Shown here: positions 24,588 through 33,679 of the stretch, one piece after another | Position numbering within the stretch: position 1 is the stretch's first letter | Layout of the letters: each line of letters begins with the position of its first letter | NCBI GenBank assembly: GCA_910576655.1 | Contig: CAJTJC010000011.1 | Coordinates: 10,432 to 74,431, forward strand | DNA: 64,000 nt | Origin: an uncultured Christensenella sp. | GTDB lineage: Bacteria; Bacillota; Clostridia; Christensenellales; Borkfalkiaceae | Direction: 5' to 3' | Position numbers and translations under genes: made by a program | The notes under the pieces: generated by a model | What the model saw: the letters and a program-made list of their open reading frames with translations, nothing else | The model's database searches: none | What the model was told of the DNA's origin: nothing

Positions 24588-26423
24588 ATGTGCGGTATAG
24601 TTGGATATACGGGTGGCAGACAGGCTGCTCCCGTCGTTCTCGACGGGCTTGCAAAGCTTGAATACAGAGGTTACGATTCCGCCGGCGTCGCAGTAAGCGA
24701 CGGCGACGGAAATATCGATATAAAAAAAGCCAAGGGTAAGCTGAAAATTCTTTTCGACCTTACGGACGGAGGGAAGAGCTTTAACGGAACCTGCGGCATA
24801 GGGCATACGCGCTGGGCGACGCACGGCGAGCCCTCGCAGAACAACGCTCACCCCCACTGCAACGACGAGCACACCATAGTTGCGGTGCATAACGGCATAA
24901 TCGAAAATTATTCGCAGTTAAAGGACAAGCTTACGCGGCGCGGATATACTTTCTATTCGGATACCGACACCGAGGTGGCGACGAAGCTCGTAGACTATTA
25001 CTATAAAAAGCACGGCGAGCCGCTTAAAGCTATTTCCGAGTTCGCGCTTCACGCGCGCGGCTCTTACGCGCTTGCGGTGCTGTTCAAGGATTTTCCGGGT
25101 GAGATTTTCGCAATCCGCAAGGACAGCCCCATGGTTATAGGCGTAACGGACGGCGGAGCGCTGCTCGCTTCCGACGTGCCCGCAATACTCAAATACACTC
25201 GCAACGTGTACTATACGGACAATCACGAAATAGTGTTGCTTTCGAAGGACGGCGTTGCGTTCTACAACCTCGACCGCGAGGAAATTTCCAAAACGCCCAC
25301 GCTCATTTCCTGGGACGCGGAGGCGGCGGAAAAGGGCGGCTGGGAGCATTTCATGCTCAAAGAAATTCACGAGCAGCCCGAGGTCGTCAGAAACACGGTC
25401 AACTATTTCCTGCACGACGGCAAGCTCGACTTGTCAGAGCTGCAGCTTTCCGAGGATTATCTCAAAGGCGTAAGCAGCATAACGATAACCGGCTGCGGCT
25501 CGGCTTATCACGTCGGGGTCGTGGGGCAGTACGTCATTGAGGATATTGCCCGTATACCCGTACGCGTGGAAATCGCTTCGGAATTCCGTTACCGCAAGCC
25601 CGTGCTCGGCGGCAACGAGCTCGTTATAGTAATCAGTCAGTCTGGCGAAACGGCGGACAGTCTTGCAGCGCTGCGTGAAATGAAGCAGCAGGGCGTCAAA
25701 ACTCTTGCGATAGTAAACGTGCTCGGCTCGTCAATCGCGCGCGAGGCGGACGGCGTGTTCTATACGAAAGCGGGGCCCGAAATTTCGGTCGCCACAACGA
25801 AGGCGTACAGCGCGCAGCTTATAGCAATGTATCTGATTGCGCTTAAACTTGCCGAGGTTCGCGGCACGGTAGGCGCGCAGCAATATTCAAGCTTTAAAAG
25901 AGAGTTGACCGAGCTGCCCGAAAAGATAGCTAAGGTTCTCGAAACCAAGTCCGAGGTGCAGAAATTCGCATCCCAAATGATGGATAAAAAAGACGTGTTC
26001 TTTATCGGCAGAGGCGTCGATTACGCGGTAAGCATCGAAAGCAGCTTAAAGCTTAAAGAAATAAGCTACGTTCATTCTGAGGCGTACGCCGCTGGCGAGC
26101 TTAAACACGGAACGATAAGTCTGATAGAAAACGGAACGCTGGTTTTCGGTACCTTGACGCAAAAGGCGTTGGCGGAAAAGACGGTCAGCAATCTCGTTGA
26201 AACGGCAAGCCGCGGCGCGTACGTTGCGGTGCTTGCCTCGCAAAGCGTTGAGGGTATTCCCGAAAATTTCAAAAAAGTTTTCCATATTCCCGATACCGAC
26301 GAGCATTTTACCGCCAGCCTTGCGGTCGTGGTAATGCAGCTGTTCGCATATTATTTAAGCGTTCTCAGAGGAAACGACGTGGATAAACCGCGCAACCTTG
26401 CAAAAAGCGTAACCGTGGAATAA
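24588..26423 (+). CDS. glmS: Glutamine-fructose-6-phosphate aminotransferase (isomerising)
   Basis: This 611-residue enzyme makes glucosamine-6-phosphate from fructose-6-phosphate and glutamine. Cys2 of MCGIVGYTGG is the glutaminase nucleophile. The N-terminal amidotransferase domain spans about 1-240, followed by two SIS domains (GCGSAYHVGVVG; SQSGETADSLAALR). The C-terminus is the conserved DKPRNLAKSVTVE. It is directly downstream of glmM, giving the three steps of amino-sugar synthesis in one transcript. Confidence 0.97.
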   Translation: MCGIVGYTGGRQAAPVVLDGLAKLEYRGYDSAGVAVSDGDGNIDIKKAKGKLKILFDLTDGGKSFNGTCGIGHTRWATHGEPSQNNAHPHCNDEHTIVAVHNGIIENYSQLKDKLTRRGYTFYSDTDTEVATKLVDYYYKKHGEPLKAISEFALHARGSYALAVLFKDFPGEIFAIRKDSPMVIGVTDGGALLASDVPAILKYTRNVYYTDNHEIVLLSKDGVAFYNLDREEISKTPTLISWDAEAAEKGGWEHFMLKEIHEQPEVVRNTVNYFLHDGKLDLSELQLSEDYLKGVSSITITGCGSAYHVGVVGQYVIEDIARIPVRVEIASEFRYRKPVLGGNELVIVISQSGETADSLAALREMKQQGVKTLAIVNVLGSSIAREADGVFYTKAGPEISVATTKAYSAQLIAMYLIALKLAEVRGTVGAQQYSSFKRELTELPEKIAKVLETKSEVQKFASQMMDKKDVFFIGRGVDYAVSIESSLKLKEISYVHSEAYAAGELKHGTISLIENGTLVFGTLTQKALAEKTVSNLVETASRGAYVAVLASQSVEGIPENFKKVFHIPDTDEHFTASLAVVVMQLFAYYLSVLRGNDVDKPRNLAKSVTVE

Positions 26424-26439
26424 ATTTCGGAATAAGCAA

Positions 26440-28281
26440 ATGAAACTGAATAAAAATCATTACAAAAAAATAAAGGGAATATTAATTCTGGTAGGGCTGG
26501 ATTTAATAGCCATAGTCGCCGCGATGTCGCTTGCAATGCTAATCGTCGATATGAGTATAAAGTTCAACCTCAACCTGCTTTATTGGTTCCTTATAAACGT
26601 GACGGTAACGTACGCGTTTTTTGCGGTATTCAAGCTGTACACTATCGTGTTTACGTCAATGGGCTTGATTGATTCGCTTAGGGCGTTCTGCGCAATGCTT
26701 TGCGTATACTGTGTTAACGTGGCTTGCGGGCTGTCCTTAGAGCCGCCCGCCGGCTTCCGCGTCTGCTCTACGTACTGCATTTTTATGTTCGTTTTCGTAT
26801 TGCTTATCCGCTTTTCAAAACGTATTTACATTGCATTCAAATATTCTATTTCGCGCAAAAGTAAGGGCAAAATAAGGGCTCTTATCGTTGGCGGCGGCAA
26901 CGCGGGCACCATGCTTATAAGGGAAATTCAGACCACCGACAAAATCGATTATCTTCCTATCTGCGTAGTCGACGACGACCCCGCGAAGTTAAATAAAAAC
27001 GTATACGGCGTAAAAATTCTCGGCGGCACCGAGGATATTCCCAAGTTGGTAGCCCAATACGCCATTGACGAAATACTAATCGCAATGCCCGCCGCGCCCA
27101 AGGCGCAGATAAAACGGGTATTCGAAATTTGCGAAACGACGAAAAAGAAGGTTAAAACCCTTCCCGGAATTTACCAAATCGTCAGCGGCGACGCAAGCGT
27201 AACCGCGCTTCGTCCCGTACAGATTCAGGACCTTCTCGGCAGAGACCAGATAAAGGTCAACCTTGACGAAATAATGGGCTATATCGAGGACCGCGTTGTT
27301 CTGGTAACGGGCGGCGGCGGTTCAATCGGCAGCGAGCTTTGCCGCCAGATAGCAACGCACAATCCCAAGCAGCTAATAATACTCGATATTTACGAAAACA
27401 ACGCCTACGACATTGAGCAGGAGCTTAAACGCAACCACCCCGAGCTGAATTTGCTTGCGCTAATCGCAAGTATAAGGGACGTTGTGAAAATGGAGGACGT
27501 ATTCAAAAAATACCGTCCCGAAATAGTATTCAACGCCGCGGCGCACAAGCATGTTCCGCTTATGGAAACCAGCCCTAACGAGGCGGTTAAAAACAACGTG
27601 TTCGGCACGCTGAACGTAGCCAAGTGCGCGGACAAATTCAAGTCTAAAGTATTCGTGCAGATTTCCACGGATAAGGCGGTCAACCCCACGAATATAATGG
27701 GCGCGACGAAGCGTATCTGCGAAATGATAATACAGACTATCGGAAAGCATAGCAAGAATACGAAATTCGTTGCGGTGCGTTTCGGAAACGTGCTCGGCTC
27801 CAACGGTTCGGTAATTCCTCTGTTCGAAAAGCAGATACAGGAGGGCGGACCCGTAACCGTAACTCACAAGGACATTATCCGTTACTTTATGACCATACCC
27901 GAGGCGGTTTCGCTTGTTTTGCAGGCGGGCGCCTACGCGCAGAAGGGTCAGATTTTCGTTCTCGACATGGGCGAGCCCGTAAAAATTTACGACCTTGCTT
28001 ATAATCTTATAAAGCTGTCGGGGTTAGAGCCCGACGTCGACGTCGAGATAAAATGCGTCGGCTTGCGCCCCGGTGAAAAGCTGTACGAAGAAAGGCTTAT
28101 GGACGAAGAGGGAATGCAGGAAACGGCGAACGGCATGATTAGCATTGCAAACCCCATTGCGCTGGACGAGGACGCTCTTTGGTCCACGCTTGAAAAGCTT
28201 AAAGCCGCAGCTGCAAGCGAAACCACCGAAATGAAGAAGCTGGTTGCGGGACTGGTTACGACGTACAAGCCCCAAAATTAA
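26440..28281 (+). CDS. Membrane-anchored nucleotide-sugar 4,6-dehydratase (CapD/FlaA1 family)
   Basis: The 613-residue protein has four N-terminal membrane spans, a CoA-binding-like Rossmann domain (about 145-260) and an SDR dehydratase domain. The last has GGGGSIGSELCRQI for NAD and STDKAVNPTNIMGATKR, where the catalytic Tyr of YxxxK is replaced by Met, as in FlaA1/PglF enzymes. Relatives act on UDP-GlcNAc, the product of the genes just upstream, to start surface glycans. It ends the operon at a terminator. Confidence 0.92.
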   Translation: MKLNKNHYKKIKGILILVGLDLIAIVAAMSLAMLIVDMSIKFNLNLLYWFLINVTVTYAFFAVFKLYTIVFTSMGLIDSLRAFCAMLCVYCVNVACGLSLEPPAGFRVCSTYCIFMFVFVLLIRFSKRIYIAFKYSISRKSKGKIRALIVGGGNAGTMLIREIQTTDKIDYLPICVVDDDPAKLNKNVYGVKILGGTEDIPKLVAQYAIDEILIAMPAAPKAQIKRVFEICETTKKKVKTLPGIYQIVSGDASVTALRPVQIQDLLGRDQIKVNLDEIMGYIEDRVVLVTGGGGSIGSELCRQIATHNPKQLIILDIYENNAYDIEQELKRNHPELNLLALIASIRDVVKMEDVFKKYRPEIVFNAAAHKHVPLMETSPNEAVKNNVFGTLNVAKCADKFKSKVFVQISTDKAVNPTNIMGATKRICEMIIQTIGKHSKNTKFVAVRFGNVLGSNGSVIPLFEKQIQEGGPVTVTHKDIIRYFMTIPEAVSLVLQAGAYAQKGQIFVLDMGEPVKIYDLAYNLIKLSGLEPDVDVEIKCVGLRPGEKLYEERLMDEEGMQETANGMISIANPIALDEDALWSTLEKLKAAAASETTEMKKLVAGLVTTYKPQN

Positions 28282-28310
28282 ATAAAAGCAGGAGCGTATC
28301 CTGCTTTTAT
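28282..28310. terminator. Bidirectional terminator
   Basis: The 12-bp stem ATAAAAGCAGGA/TCCTGCTTTTAT serves the amino-sugar operon and the convergent small gene. Confidence 0.85.
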
Positions 28311-28636
28311 AAGTTACTTGCAAAGGCTGCGTCGAATATTGCTTTTTCGTTTTCAAGATAGAAATAAAATATAGACACGTATTCTTTTCTTCTGGCTTCA
28401 AGCGTGCTTACGCTTGTAAAAAGGTATTTATCGCAAATAGCTTTGAAAGATTTGCCTTTGTGGTTTTTGGTATATAAAAACTCGATAAACCGACAATCGT
28501 CGTAAGACTTGTTATTTTGAGTGTGACTTTCGGCTTTGTAATGCATATAAAATCTGTCATACACCCATTTAAGATACGCGTCATTACCACTTGCGGCTTC
28601 CTGTATTAATTGTTCTTTTCGTTTGAATGATGCCAT
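28307..28636 (-). CDS. Small hypothetical protein with possible HTH
   Basis: This 109-residue basic protein is not recognised as a known family. Its C-terminal half (GKSFKAICDKYLFTSVSTLEARRKEYV) has the spacing of a sigma-region-4-like helix-turn-helix. It parallels the C-terminal half of the next upstream small protein. The ATG follows a -10 (TATTAT, 28642-28647; TTGTCT 17 bases further) by only five bases, so the mRNA looks leaderless. It lies beside a sigma-like gene and may form a regulatory group with it. Confidence 0.6.
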   Translation of the reverse strand: MASFKRKEQLIQEAASGNDAYLKWVYDRFYMHYKAESHTQNNKSYDDCRFIEFLYTKNHKGKSFKAICDKYLFTSVSTLEARRKEYVSIFYFYLENEKAIFDAAFASNL

Positions 28637-28719
28637 TACGCATAATAAGTTACTACTATTTTTCAGACAAATTCCGTCATAATTCGACGGAATTTATTTA
28701 AAAGAAAAAGCTAAACCGT

Positions 28720-29022
28720 TTATGCCGCATTTTGCTGTTCGGATAACCGAGCCTTATACCGTATGAATAATTTAATAAAACTTTGTCTGAAACGGTTAAG
28801 CTTGCTTAAACTCAGTCCGTTATTCCGTGCTATGTTTTCAAAAGTAAGCGTTTCGTGTTTTTGCTTGTACAGTACGTCTAATACGGTGCAGAAGTTATCG
28901 TTAACAAGGTAAGAGGCATCTTCGAAAAATTCGTATGCTTTCCTGTAAGCGAGATTAAGCATAGCGTTTTCATTATTTGCTCCCGACAGTATTAACTTCT
29001 CCGTTACGTTCAGACGCGCCAT
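28720..29022 (-). CDS. Small hypothetical protein with possible HTH
   Basis: This 100-residue protein has an unrecognised N-terminal helical part (MARLNVTEKLILSGANNENA). The C-terminal FENIARNNGLSLSKLNRFRQSFI resembles a sigma-4-type helix-turn-helix. It appears distantly related to the gene downstream (28307-28636) in layout and HTH spacing. The -10 TATATA (29030-29035) is seven bases before the ATG, so it is another candidate leaderless start. It is divergent from the sigma-like gene at 29234. Confidence 0.6.
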   Translation of the reverse strand: MARLNVTEKLILSGANNENAMLNLAYRKAYEFFEDASYLVNDNFCTVLDVLYKQKHETLTFENIARNNGLSLSKLNRFRQSFIKLFIRYKARLSEQQNAA

Positions 29023-29199
29023 ATCAATGTATATAATACAAAAATAATTTCTGTTAATTACATCAAAATTTGACTTATTTCGACCCCGTTTTTATGCTAA
29101 AATAAAAAGGTCACGCTCAACCGGATTAATCCCCCCTATATATTAAAAGAGTAAAATTTTTCCTAAAACGTGACAAATTTGGAAAAATTTATAAAAAAA

Positions 29200-29244
29200 T
29201 TATCCGCCCTAGGGCGGATAAAGGCAGCGGCATATGCCGCTGCC
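29200..29244. repeat. Two adjacent perfect palindromes before a sigma-like gene
   Basis: TTATCCGCCC-TA-GGGCGGATAA (29200-29221) and GGCAGCGGCA/TGCCGCTGCC (29223-29244) are perfect 22-bp palindromes one base apart. The second contains the annotated start codon (29234) and would hide it in RNA. No T-run follows, so they are not ordinary terminators for plus-strand transcription. Confidence 0.8.
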
Positions 29245-29797
29245 TAATAAAACATTTATAAGAAGAACAAAAGAAATGACCGCCGAACACTTTTATAACC
29301 TGTTACAAAACGAACGCACCGACCCGAATGCAAAACAAGAGTTGCACCGTTTCGTGCTTGCGAATATTAAGCGTTGCCTTATCGCCAAGTACGGCTACGT
29401 GCTCGGCACGGACGAGTTGGCTGACGCTGCGCATACCGTGTTCAAGTCGTTTCTGACGTATAAGCCAACAAAATTTGTTTTCTTTCCGTATTCGTATATT
29501 TCGAGAATAGTTTACAATTACATATACACAAAGAACGACGACCCGGAACCTTTGCCGCTTACCGCCGATATTCCTTACGAGCAGACGTTCGAAGAGCTTG
29601 ACAAGGCGGATATGTTAAGCGTATTGAGTAAATGTTTAGGCAAACGGGACGCAATGGTCGTCTATTATTACGTGATTGAGAAAATGAAAGCCGCCGAGGT
29701 TGCGGCAAAGTTGGGCTTAACGCCCGAAAACGTCAGGCAGATTTACAAAAGGTCTATGCCTAAATTAAAAGAATATCTTGATAATGTCACAAAATAA
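29234..29797 (+). CDS. Sigma-70 family (ECF-like) RNA polymerase factor
   Basis: This 187-residue protein has a divergent sigma region 2 (about 25-100: HRFVLANIKRCLIAKYGYVLGTDELADAAHTVFKSFL). Region 4 is a clear helix-turn-helix (MKAAEVAAKLGLTPENVRQIYKRS). It would direct RNA polymerase to a special promoter set. The ATG at 29234 has AAAGG upstream but lies in a palindrome; ATG 29276 (MTAEHF) is the alternative. A secreted peptidase and a membrane protein follow in the same direction, like a sigma/target/regulator cassette. Confidence 0.8.
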   Translation: MPLPNKTFIRRTKEMTAEHFYNLLQNERTDPNAKQELHRFVLANIKRCLIAKYGYVLGTDELADAAHTVFKSFLTYKPTKFVFFPYSYISRIVYNYIYTKNDDPEPLPLTADIPYEQTFEELDKADMLSVLSKCLGKRDAMVVYYYVIEKMKAAEVAAKLGLTPENVRQIYKRSMPKLKEYLDNVTK

Positions 29798-29805
29798 TAA
29801 ATTTT

Positions 29806-29843
29806 GTTCACTTAAATAGTTAAGAAACTTTTTAGAGGTGAAC
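29806..29843 (+). promoter_or_regulatory. Hairpin that can mask the peptidase ribosome site
   Basis: GTTCACTT (29806-29813) can pair with AGGTGAAC (29836-29843), an 8-bp stem with one G-U. The 3' arm contains the Shine-Dalgarno GAGGTG of the gene at 29846. Translation may depend on opening this stem. Confidence 0.6.
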
Positions 29844-29845
29844 GA

Positions 29846-31030
29846 ATGAAGAAAAAATTTGCAGTACTTTTTTTGATGCTTGCGCTTGTAATAAGCGCGT
29901 TGGGCGGCACCGTAGCGTTCGCGCAGGTCAGCTTAGAGGAATGCGACAAGTGTTTTCAAGCCACGGTCAGCGGACTTGTTGAAAGCGAGGACGTCGACGG
30001 CGGCAAAATATCAGCCGAGCGTAAGCCCGTATACGATATAGACCTGCAACAGCTTGGCTACGTTTACGAGTTTGAAATATCTTCGGGCAACGGCTATGCG
30101 ATAATTATCTGCGACGACGGCAATTACGTAGCGCAGGAAATGGTAACAAAAACGCCCAGCCCTTACGTAGACGTAGCCGACGGCGAGCTTTGCGTGTACG
30201 TAAACAGCCTTACGTACCTTAAATACTTTGACGGCGCGTTTTACGACTTAGCTACGCTTGAAGAAATTTCTTCCGAAAATGTTGCGCTTCTGCGCGAAAA
30301 TGCTATAATATATAAGGCAAGCGAGGGGCTTGATTACGAGTCCGTTTCGGTTACTATAAACTATCAAAGCCGCACCTCGGACGCAAAAACTCTTAGTAAA
30401 AGTATTCCCCATTACACTTCGCCCGGCGGACTTGAAAGCGCGTGCGCAGCGGTTGCAGGCTGCAACCTGATTGGCTTTTACGACAGATATTACGAGCATC
30501 TTATTCCCAACCACGTAGCTGGTTTTGAGTCTTACGGCTATTATTTATATAATGTTGCTGATTTATATGTTGATAATGTAACGCGCGAATTATATTACAA
30601 AATGGACGGCAGCGCGGCGGGAATAACCGAAAACAACTTTATAAAGGGCATGCAGAATTATTGCGCCGAAAAGGGCTTGACCTGCGATTTTAACCAACTG
30701 GTAAGCTTCGGCAAGCTTAACTACGACGCCGTTAAGCAAAGCATTTCGGAAAACAAGCCGATTGTTTTAATGTTGAGTACATATAATATATGCAGTATAA
30801 GCGGATACAGCAGCAATAAGTACGACAGGTACGACTATCAGCTTTCGCAGGGCAACCACATGATGGCTGGGTTTGGATATTATCAGATTAACTATACGTT
30901 AAGTAACGGAACCAAGCAAACAAATAGCTTTATAGAAGTGGCAACTGGCTTTGCAAGAAAGTCGGAAGCATACTTCAATATTAATTACAGTACGAATATA
31001 AATTCCGCTTACAAGGTTTATATTCATTGA
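29846..31030 (+). CDS. Secreted C39-like cysteine peptidase
   Basis: The 394-residue exported protein has signal peptide MKKKFAVLFLMLALVISALGG with likely cleavage after AFA. The first 170 residues are a propeptide-like domain (GYVYEFEISSGNGYAIIICDDG). The catalytic domain begins IPHYTSPGGLESACAAVAGCN, with the probable nucleophile Cys in SACAAVAG. The His is in QGNHMMAGFGY. It resembles papain-like C39-type or streptopain-like enzymes. It follows a sigma-like gene and precedes a membrane protein, so it may be the output or the signal processor of that cassette. Confidence 0.8.
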   Translation: MKKKFAVLFLMLALVISALGGTVAFAQVSLEECDKCFQATVSGLVESEDVDGGKISAERKPVYDIDLQQLGYVYEFEISSGNGYAIIICDDGNYVAQEMVTKTPSPYVDVADGELCVYVNSLTYLKYFDGAFYDLATLEEISSENVALLRENAIIYKASEGLDYESVSVTINYQSRTSDAKTLSKSIPHYTSPGGLESACAAVAGCNLIGFYDRYYEHLIPNHVAGFESYGYYLYNVADLYVDNVTRELYYKMDGSAAGITENNFIKGMQNYCAEKGLTCDFNQLVSFGKLNYDAVKQSISENKPIVLMLSTYNICSISGYSSNKYDRYDYQLSQGNHMMAGFGYYQINYTLSNGTKQTNSFIEVATGFARKSEAYFNINYSTNINSAYKVYIH

Positions 31031-31037
31031 GGATTTT

Positions 31038-31715
31038 ATGAACGTCAAAAAATTTTTACGGGAACAGGCTGAAAAGAATGCCGAAAACCTTCTGGACGAA
31101 AACGATTTGCTGTATTTGCAGCAGTTTGAAAGTGTTGAAGAGGGGGCGGCTACGGCAAAACCGCGCGGTTTATCGCGCAAAAAGCTTTGGGCAATACTAA
31201 GCCCTGTCGTAACCGTTGCGGTGGCGGCAATAATTATATTTCCGTCGGTTTTCGTAAAAAGAAAGGGCGACATATTTTATCAGGAAGCTAATGTCAGAGA
31301 AATGACCAGTACTTTTAATGATTTACAAGAAGATACCCATTATTTTCAGTTTGTAGATAATATTAATTCACCTTTTAGAGTAACGCTTAACTATGACTCC
31401 GTCAGTAACGATAAATTATTTTATGTGTTAGATGGTATTACCGCTATATCGAGATTTAAATATTATATTATAATAAATGAAAATTATCAAAAACCATTTG
31501 ATATTGGTAATGATATTCTTTTTCATGAGTTTAATGGATATAATCTTAATTACGAGTGTATAGAAATTGAGGTGGGAGCATCGGTAGAGTATATATTTAA
31601 AGGTAAAATAACAGTTAACACCGAAATTATATATATTGAGTATAATCAATTAATAGATTTGGGCGAACAGGCGTTTTTCGACGATATAGAAAGTATAATT
31701 AAAGTAAAAAGCTAA
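31038..31715 (+). CDS. Single-span membrane protein, possible anti-sigma factor
   Basis: This 225-residue protein has a charged cytoplasmic N-terminus (about 1-50, FLREQAEKNAENLLDENDLLYL), one membrane span (about 52-72) and an extracytoplasmic C-terminal domain. It begins seven bases after the peptidase. Layout and position behind a sigma-like gene suggest an anti-sigma role, but no zinc motif is present and the family is unrecognised. The DNA turns markedly more AT-rich from about base 31290 onward, so the outer domain may have a different history. Confidence 0.6.
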   Translation: MNVKKFLREQAEKNAENLLDENDLLYLQQFESVEEGAATAKPRGLSRKKLWAILSPVVTVAVAAIIIFPSVFVKRKGDIFYQEANVREMTSTFNDLQEDTHYFQFVDNINSPFRVTLNYDSVSNDKLFYVLDGITAISRFKYYIIINENYQKPFDIGNDILFHEFNGYNLNYECIEIEVGASVEYIFKGKITVNTEIIYIEYNQLIDLGEQAFFDDIESIIKVKS

Positions 31716-31752
31716 AACACGGCGGCTCTGCGAAAGCAGAGCCGTTGTGTTT
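31715..31752 (+). terminator. Terminator of the sigma/peptidase cassette
   Basis: The stem AACACGGCGGCTCTGC/GCAGAGCCGTTGTGTT (one G-U) with loop GAAA is followed by T. Confidence 0.9.
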
Positions 31753-31828
31753 TTCATTAAATTTTAACAAAGCAATAATAATTTATCTACAATTATCTAA
31801 TATTATTATATACGGATAAAGGAGCTTT

Positions 31829-32539
31829 ATGAAAAAGAAGATAATCGAATTTATGCCGTTCGCGGTAGCGTTGCTTTTCAGTATAATCACCGTGACGGTA
31901 TACACCGTCACGTTTGAAAACGTAGAGGCGGTGAGAATACTCGAAACCTGCGTTGCGCCGCTTATTCCGCTTGCAATACCCATACTTAACCGTATTTTCA
32001 AAATACGCATACCGTTTGCGCTGAATATCGCGCTGACGGTGTTTGCGATTATCGCAATAGACTTTGCGTCCGTGCTCGATTTTTACGCTAAAATAACCTA
32101 TCTCGATAAATTCCTGCACGCGGCGTTCGGCGTGGTTGGCGCGTTCTGCGTAGCCGTATTTTTGCTGTACGGCAACGGCAACAAAATGAAGCCCTGGTGC
32201 TTTTTCATAACGGTTATGTTCGCAGTGCTCGGCCTTGCCGCCGCGTGGGAAATTATCGAATATATCATGCACGCGCTTATCGGTATGGACACGCAGCGTT
32301 GGATGCCCGATATGGGCGCGGTCGGCGATATGACCGTTAAAGATTTCTTTGCGGACTACAACCCGCTTTGGGATACTATGTGGGATATTATCGTGGCGGT
32401 GTTCGGTGTAATTGTCTTCTATATTTTAGTGCTGATAGATAAATTATGCGGCTACAAGGTGTGCAAAAGCGTTTACGCGCAGGTAAACTACCGCGCGCCT
32501 AAAAAGGAGGAAATAAATGACGATAACGGTTGTGTGTGA
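31829..32539 (+). CDS. YjdF/DUF2238-like membrane protein
   Basis: This 236-residue protein has about six membrane spans. Conserved polar residues sit within them: YLDKFLHAAFG, WEIIEYIMH and LWDTMWDIIVAVFG. These match the pattern of the DUF2238 (YjdF-like) family of unknown function. GGAG precedes the ATG. It overlaps the glycosyltransferase gene by 23 bases, so the two are coupled. Confidence 0.8.
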   Translation: MKKKIIEFMPFAVALLFSIITVTVYTVTFENVEAVRILETCVAPLIPLAIPILNRIFKIRIPFALNIALTVFAIIAIDFASVLDFYAKITYLDKFLHAAFGVVGAFCVAVFLLYGNGNKMKPWCFFITVMFAVLGLAAAWEIIEYIMHALIGMDTQRWMPDMGAVGDMTVKDFFADYNPLWDTMWDIIVAVFGVIVFYILVLIDKLCGYKVCKSVYAQVNYRAPKKEEINDDNGCV

Positions 32540-33674
32540 CATATTCGGCGAGGAAAACAACGGTACGCTCGTTGCCACAATGAACCTTATCCGCTTTTTG
32601 CAGGCTCAGGGGCATACGGTGCGTATTCTCTGCGCCGACCAAAGCAAAAAGGGCGAGCAAAATTTTTTCGTGGTGTCAAACCAAAGCTTCGGCAAACCGC
32701 TTAACGCGGTAGTGCGCCGCGTAGGGGTTACGCTTGCAAAGCCCGATTATTCGGTTATCGAGCAAGCCTTGCAGGGCGCCGACCACGTTCACATTATGTT
32801 CCCGCTCGGGCTGGGCTGCGCGGCGATAAAGGTTGCGCGTAAAATGAATTTGTCCGTCACGGCGGGCTTCCATATGCAGGCGGAAAATATGACGGGCTAC
32901 GTCGGGCTGAACAAGTCGCTGCTTGCGAATATCTGCGTTTACAAATACATCTACAATCACTTATACCGTTTTGTGGACGCGATACATTACCCTACCGACT
33001 TCATACGCGACGTTTTCGAAAAGCGTATAGGCAGGCGCACAAACGGCTACGTAATATCCAACGGCGTACATTCGTATATGAAAAAACGCGAGGTAGACAA
33101 GCCCGAAGAATACAGGGATAAGATAGTAATACTTTCCACGGGCAGGTACTCGCGCGAGAAGTCGCAGGATACGCTTATCAAGGCGGTAAGGTATTCGGCG
33201 CACCGCGACAGGATACAGCTTATTCTCGCGGGGCAGGGCATAAAGGAAAAGGAATACAGGCGGCTTGCCAAAAAGCTTCCGTTGCAGCCTGTATTCAGGC
33301 TGTTCAGTCGTGAAGAAATGGCGGAGGTGCTTAACTACTGCGATATGTACGTTCACCCCGCGATAGCGGAGCTTGAAGGCATAGCGTGCTTGGAGAGCAT
33401 GGCGTGCGGCAAGCTTACGATAGTGTCGGATTCGGAAAAGAGCGCGACAAAAGGCTTTGCGATAGACGGCAAATGTATATTCAAAAGCAAGAACGCGAAG
33501 GACTTAGCGCGCGTAATAGATTACTGGATAGAGCGGCCTGCGGAACGCGAGGTATACGCGCAGAGGTACGCGGCAAGCCCCGCAGTGCAAAATCAGGAAG
33601 ACTGCATGCGCCAAATGGAGCAAATGATTTTCGAGGTACACGCAAAAAAACAGCGCGCAAAGCAATTTATTTAA
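32517..33674 (+). CDS. Glycosyltransferase, family GT4
   Basis: This 385-residue cytoplasmic GT-B enzyme transfers a sugar from a nucleotide donor. The N-terminal acceptor domain starts MTITVVCDIFGEENNGTLVATMNL. The donor domain has VILSTGRYSREKSQDTLIKA and the retaining-type ELEGIACLESMACG motif. A strong AAGGAGG site lies inside the upstream gene. It may glycosylate a membrane lipid. Donor and acceptor are not predictable. Confidence 0.9.
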   Translation: MTITVVCDIFGEENNGTLVATMNLIRFLQAQGHTVRILCADQSKKGEQNFFVVSNQSFGKPLNAVVRRVGVTLAKPDYSVIEQALQGADHVHIMFPLGLGCAAIKVARKMNLSVTAGFHMQAENMTGYVGLNKSLLANICVYKYIYNHLYRFVDAIHYPTDFIRDVFEKRIGRRTNGYVISNGVHSYMKKREVDKPEEYRDKIVILSTGRYSREKSQDTLIKAVRYSAHRDRIQLILAGQGIKEKEYRRLAKKLPLQPVFRLFSREEMAEVLNYCDMYVHPAIAELEGIACLESMACGKLTIVSDSEKSATKGFAIDGKCIFKSKNAKDLARVIDYWIERPAEREVYAQRYAASPAVQNQEDCMRQMEQMIFEVHAKKQRAKQFI

Positions 33675-33679
33675 AACTA

